From positions 1 through 64,000 of the forward strand of contig JANRLV010000150.1 in NCBI GenBank assembly GCA_033762195.1: 64,000 bases of DNA, in the 5' to 3' direction. Both the position numbers and the translations under genes were made by a program. Each line of letters opens with the position of its first letter. Position 1 is the first letter of the stretch. The stretch comes from SpSt-398 sp033762195. Lineage in GTDB: Bacteria; Bacteroidota; Bacteroidia; Chitinophagales; Chitinophagaceae. This document shows, piece after piece, positions 61,421 through 64,000 of the stretch. Below the pieces are notes generated by a model that was given only the letters and a program-made list of their open reading frames with translations, had not been told where the DNA came from and did no database searches.

Positions 61421-63235
61421 ATGAGTACTGAAGCAAGTATGCATGCACATGCAGTGACAGAACACCACAATGGTCATGATGGTCACAATGGTCATCATCA
61501 CCATCATGAAACTTTCGTCAGCAAGTATATCTTCAGCATGGATCACAAGATGATCGCCCGTCAGTTCCTGATCACAGGGATGGTATGGGCCATCATTGGC
61601 GGATTATTCTCCGTGCTGTTTCGTTTGCAACTTGGTTATCCCGACCAAAGTTTTCCGATCCTGGAAACCTTCTTTGGTAAATGGGCACAAGGGGGAAAGA
61701 TCCTTCCTGAATTCTATTATGCCCTGGTGACCATGCACGGTACCGTACTTGTATTCTTTGTATTGACAGCCGGATTGAGCGGCACATTTGCCAACCTGCT
61801 TATTCCCCTGCAGATCGGTGCGCGTGATATGGCATCTCCCTTCCTGAACATGTTGTCCTACTGGTTCTTCTTCCTTGCCAGTCTGGTAATGATCGGTTCC
61901 TTGTTTATTGAAACAGGCCCTGCCAGTGGTGGATGGACCATGTACCCGCCATTGAGCGCTGTGCCACAGGCCGGATTGGGTTCCCGCCTTGGAGCTGATC
62001 TGTGGTTGGTGAGTATGGCCCTGTTTATTGTTTCTTCTCTCCTCGGAGGTTTGAACTATATCTCTACCGTATTAAATATGCGTACCAAGGGTATGAGTAT
62101 GACCCGTATGCCGTTGACCATGTGGGCCATGTTCTTTACTGCGGTACTGGGCGTATTGTCTTTCCCGGTATTGTTGTCCGGAGCCATCCTGCTCCTGTTC
62201 GACCGTAACCTGGGTACCAGCTTCTACCTGAGTGATATCGTGGTGAATGGAGAGATCCTTTCCAATGAAGGAGGTAGCGCCATTCTTTACCAGCACTTGT
62301 TCTGGTTCCTTGGACACCCCGAAGTGTATATCATTCTCTTGCCCGCGATGGGTATGGTATCTGAGATATTGAGTGTGAATTCACGCAAACCGATCTTTGG
62401 ATACATGGCGATGGTGGGGTCTCTGTTCGCTATTGCGATCCTCGCCTTCCTGGTATGGGCACACCATATGTTTGTCACGGGGTTGAACCCCTTCCTGGGC
62501 GCCTTCTTCGTATTGCTAACGCTTTTGATCGCGGTGCCATCGGCCATCAAGGTATTTAACTGGCTGACCACCTTATGGCGGGGAAATATCCGGTTTACAC
62601 CGGCAACCCTGTTTGCCATTGGTTTTGTAAGCTTGTTCATCTCCGGTGGTTTGACCGGTATCTTCCTGGGTAACTCCACTATTGATATTCACCTGCATGA
62701 TACCATGTTTGTGGTGGCCCACTTCCATATTGTAATGGGTGTGGCTTCCTTCTTTGGTATGTTTGCCGGGGTGTACCATTGGTTCCCGAAGATGTTTGGT
62801 CGTTATTTGAACAATACCCTTGGATATATCCATTTCTGGGTCACCTTTATTTGCGCCTACCTGATCTTCTGGCCCATGCACTATCAGGGATTGGCCGGGG
62901 TACCACGTCGTTACCTGGAAAAATCAGCGTGGAACTCCTTTAACCAATTTGGAGATCTGGATAAAATGATCACGGTGGCTTCCATTGTCGTATTTGCCGT
63001 GCAATTGATGTTCATATTCAATTTCTTTTATTCAATTTTCAAAGGCAGAAAAGTGCGTACCCAAAACCCCTGGGGAGCGAATACTTTGGAGTGGACCACA
63101 CCGATCAACCCGGGTCATGGTAACTGGGAAGGAGAAATTCCTGAAGTACACCGTTGGGCGTATGATTATGGTAAGGATGGTGTAGAGTTCATCCCCCAAA
63201 CAGTTCCTGTTGGCGAAAATGAGAGTAAACATTAA
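61421..63235 (+). CDS. ctaD: Cytochrome c oxidase subunit I
   Basis: A 604-residue haem-copper oxidase catalytic subunit with about 12 helices. The active site is complete: FWFLGHPEVYIILLP holds the CuB His and the cross-linked Tyr, WAHHMF the other CuB His pair, and VVAHFHIVMG the haem histidines. RKPIFGY marks the K-channel region. The N-terminus is His-rich before the first helix (GHHHHHETF). It reduces O2 to water and pumps protons. It is followed by ctaB after 32 bp. Confidence 0.96.
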   Translation: MSTEASMHAHAVTEHHNGHDGHNGHHHHHETFVSKYIFSMDHKMIARQFLITGMVWAIIGGLFSVLFRLQLGYPDQSFPILETFFGKWAQGGKILPEFYYALVTMHGTVLVFFVLTAGLSGTFANLLIPLQIGARDMASPFLNMLSYWFFFLASLVMIGSLFIETGPASGGWTMYPPLSAVPQAGLGSRLGADLWLVSMALFIVSSLLGGLNYISTVLNMRTKGMSMTRMPLTMWAMFFTAVLGVLSFPVLLSGAILLLFDRNLGTSFYLSDIVVNGEILSNEGGSAILYQHLFWFLGHPEVYIILLPAMGMVSEILSVNSRKPIFGYMAMVGSLFAIAILAFLVWAHHMFVTGLNPFLGAFFVLLTLLIAVPSAIKVFNWLTTLWRGNIRFTPATLFAIGFVSLFISGGLTGIFLGNSTIDIHLHDTMFVVAHFHIVMGVASFFGMFAGVYHWFPKMFGRYLNNTLGYIHFWVTFICAYLIFWPMHYQGLAGVPRRYLEKSAWNSFNQFGDLDKMITVASIVVFAVQLMFIFNFFYSIFKGRKVRTQNPWGANTLEWTTPINPGHGNWEGEIPEVHRWAYDYGKDGVEFIPQTVPVGENESKH

Positions 63236-63267
63236 AAAATACAGCCCTGAAAGAAGATAAGATTTTG

Positions 63268-64000
63268 ATGGGAGAGGATAACATTAAGGGGCAGGTAAGT
63301 TCTTTTACAATTTCCGGGAAGATCAGGGACTATGGTAAGCTTATAAAAATGTCCCTCAGCATCATGGTGGTTTTTTCCGCTGTGATCAGCTATCTGTTGG
63401 CGCCCAAAGTGGTGGCTTATGACTGGACCAGTATTCTGCTTTTATTTATAGCAGGTATGTTGGTAACAGGAAGCGCTAATGCGGTGAACCAGGTAGTAGA
63501 GCGGGATACGGATGCGTTGATGAAACGAACAGCATCCCGACCTGTGGCTGCTGGGCGAATGAGCGTGACCGAAGGCTGGGCTTTTTCGATCATTACCGGG
63601 GTGGCGGGTGTATTCCTGCTGGCCTGGTTCTTCAATGGTGTTTCGGCGGCGATAGCGGCATTTAGTTGGTTTCTGTATGCTTTTATCTATACCCCGTTAA
63701 AGAAAGTAAACGCCATTTCAGTGATCGTGGGAGCTGTGCCAGGTGCGTTGCCTTGTTTGATCGGATGGGCCGCCGGGGATGATCAGTTATCTGCAGGAGG
63801 CTGGATCCTTTTTGCTTTTCAGTTTTTATGGCAGTTTCCCCATTTCTGGGCGATTGCCTGGCTGGCACACAAGGATTATTCGGCAGCAGGTTTTCGGTTA
63901 TTGCCAGGCGAAAAGGACCCTACGCGATACACGGCTTTGCAGTCGATCCTTTATTCCCTGTTGCTCTTTCCCATAGGCTTTGCGCCTTACCTGACGGGAA
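63268..64000 (+). CDS. ctaB: Protoheme IX farnesyltransferase, truncated by the window end
   Basis: The frame from ATG 63268 (MGEDNIKGQVS) runs to the window edge, giving 244 residues. It is a UbiA-type prenyltransferase with the first Asp-rich motif in NQVVERDTDALMKRT and the second in AHKDYSAAGFRLLP. It converts haem B to haem O for the oxidase encoded just upstream. The remaining C-terminus (about 50-60 residues by family length) is outside the window. Confidence 0.95.
   Translation, partial: MGEDNIKGQVSSFTISGKIRDYGKLIKMSLSIMVVFSAVISYLLAPKVVAYDWTSILLLFIAGMLVTGSANAVNQVVERDTDALMKRTASRPVAAGRMSVTEGWAFSIITGVAGVFLLAWFFNGVSAAIAAFSWFLYAFIYTPLKKVNAISVIVGAVPGALPCLIGWAAGDDQLSAGGWILFAFQFLWQFPHFWAIAWLAHKDYSAAGFRLLPGEKDPTRYTALQSILYSLLLFPIGFAPYLTG

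Overview
The window reads as one contiguous piece of a Bacteroidota chromosome, most likely Chitinophagales/Chitinophagaceae-like. The evidence is an intact alternative complex III operon (actABCDEF) running into cytochrome c oxidase genes, Bacteroidota-type -7 promoter elements (TAnnTTTG), almost no Shine-Dalgarno sites, many short secreted proteins and lipoproteins, and families typical of the phylum (DUF6089, DUF6787, CarboxypepD_reg-like, DUF1080, DPP IV, NadR-like kinase with PnuC). The lineage is an inference; no rRNA or tRNA gene is present to test it. No transposase, phage gene, CRISPR array or integrase was seen, so this is core and accessory chromosome, not an island.

Layout. 1-434 has no supported gene, only small hairpins. 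0.4-7.8 kb is mostly minus strand: CorA, DUF1003 and DUF4407 membrane proteins, a sugar transporter, KdsB, a fatty acid hydroxylase and PhnA. 7.9-15.5 kb is a plus-strand accessory run: DinB-like protein, acyltransferase, three unknowns, an ankyrin protein and an ADP-ribosylglycohydrolase with an in-frame stop. 15.5-20.3 kb holds dnaN, an unknown protein paired with a cytosolic HtrA-like protease carrying a zinc ribbon, and recX. 20.3-32.2 kb has DPP IV, DUF1080, omega-amidase, nagA, an S41 peptidase, thiL, an inositol monophosphatase, a glycosyltransferase, a GH3-family protein and mtgA. 32.1-34.0 kb is a nicotinamide riboside salvage operon (pnuC-tag-nadR-like). 34.0-39.2 kb has an M23 lipoprotein, an HxlR regulator, a DJ-1/hydrolase fusion, a DUF481 protein, a saccharopine dehydrogenase-like gene with a frameshift, and a NifU-type scaffold. 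39.2-51.3 kb has Fic with a striking operator, an ECF sigma factor and partner, pcrA, a three-gene sensory system and purN. 51.5-64 kb is the respiratory operon actABCDEF-coxB-ctaD-ctaB; ctaB runs off the end.

The most unusual signal is a set of 40-180 bp intergenic elements built from short repeated words (GGATT, GGGAGTC/CGGAAG, GATGACGGAGGAC, AATAAGGAA, AGCTATTAGC), usually folded as long inverted repeats. They sit at gene ends, between convergent genes and between divergent promoters. Two related copies enter coding sequence. One lies in frame inside the NadR-like kinase (about 46 extra residues). The other supplies the C-terminus of a DUF6787 protein. Both are read in the same frame, giving nearly the same peptide. 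This recalls the Rickettsia palindromic elements, but with unrelated sequence. A second strong signal is a 53-bp tandem repeat with two dyads ending directly at the fic start codon.

The respiratory genes work together: ACIII oxidises menaquinol and passes electrons through haem c domains to the CuA site of CoxB and then to CtaD, while CtaB supplies the haem O precursor. PnuC imports nicotinamide riboside for the NadR-like kinase. Most other genes are independent housekeeping or envelope functions.
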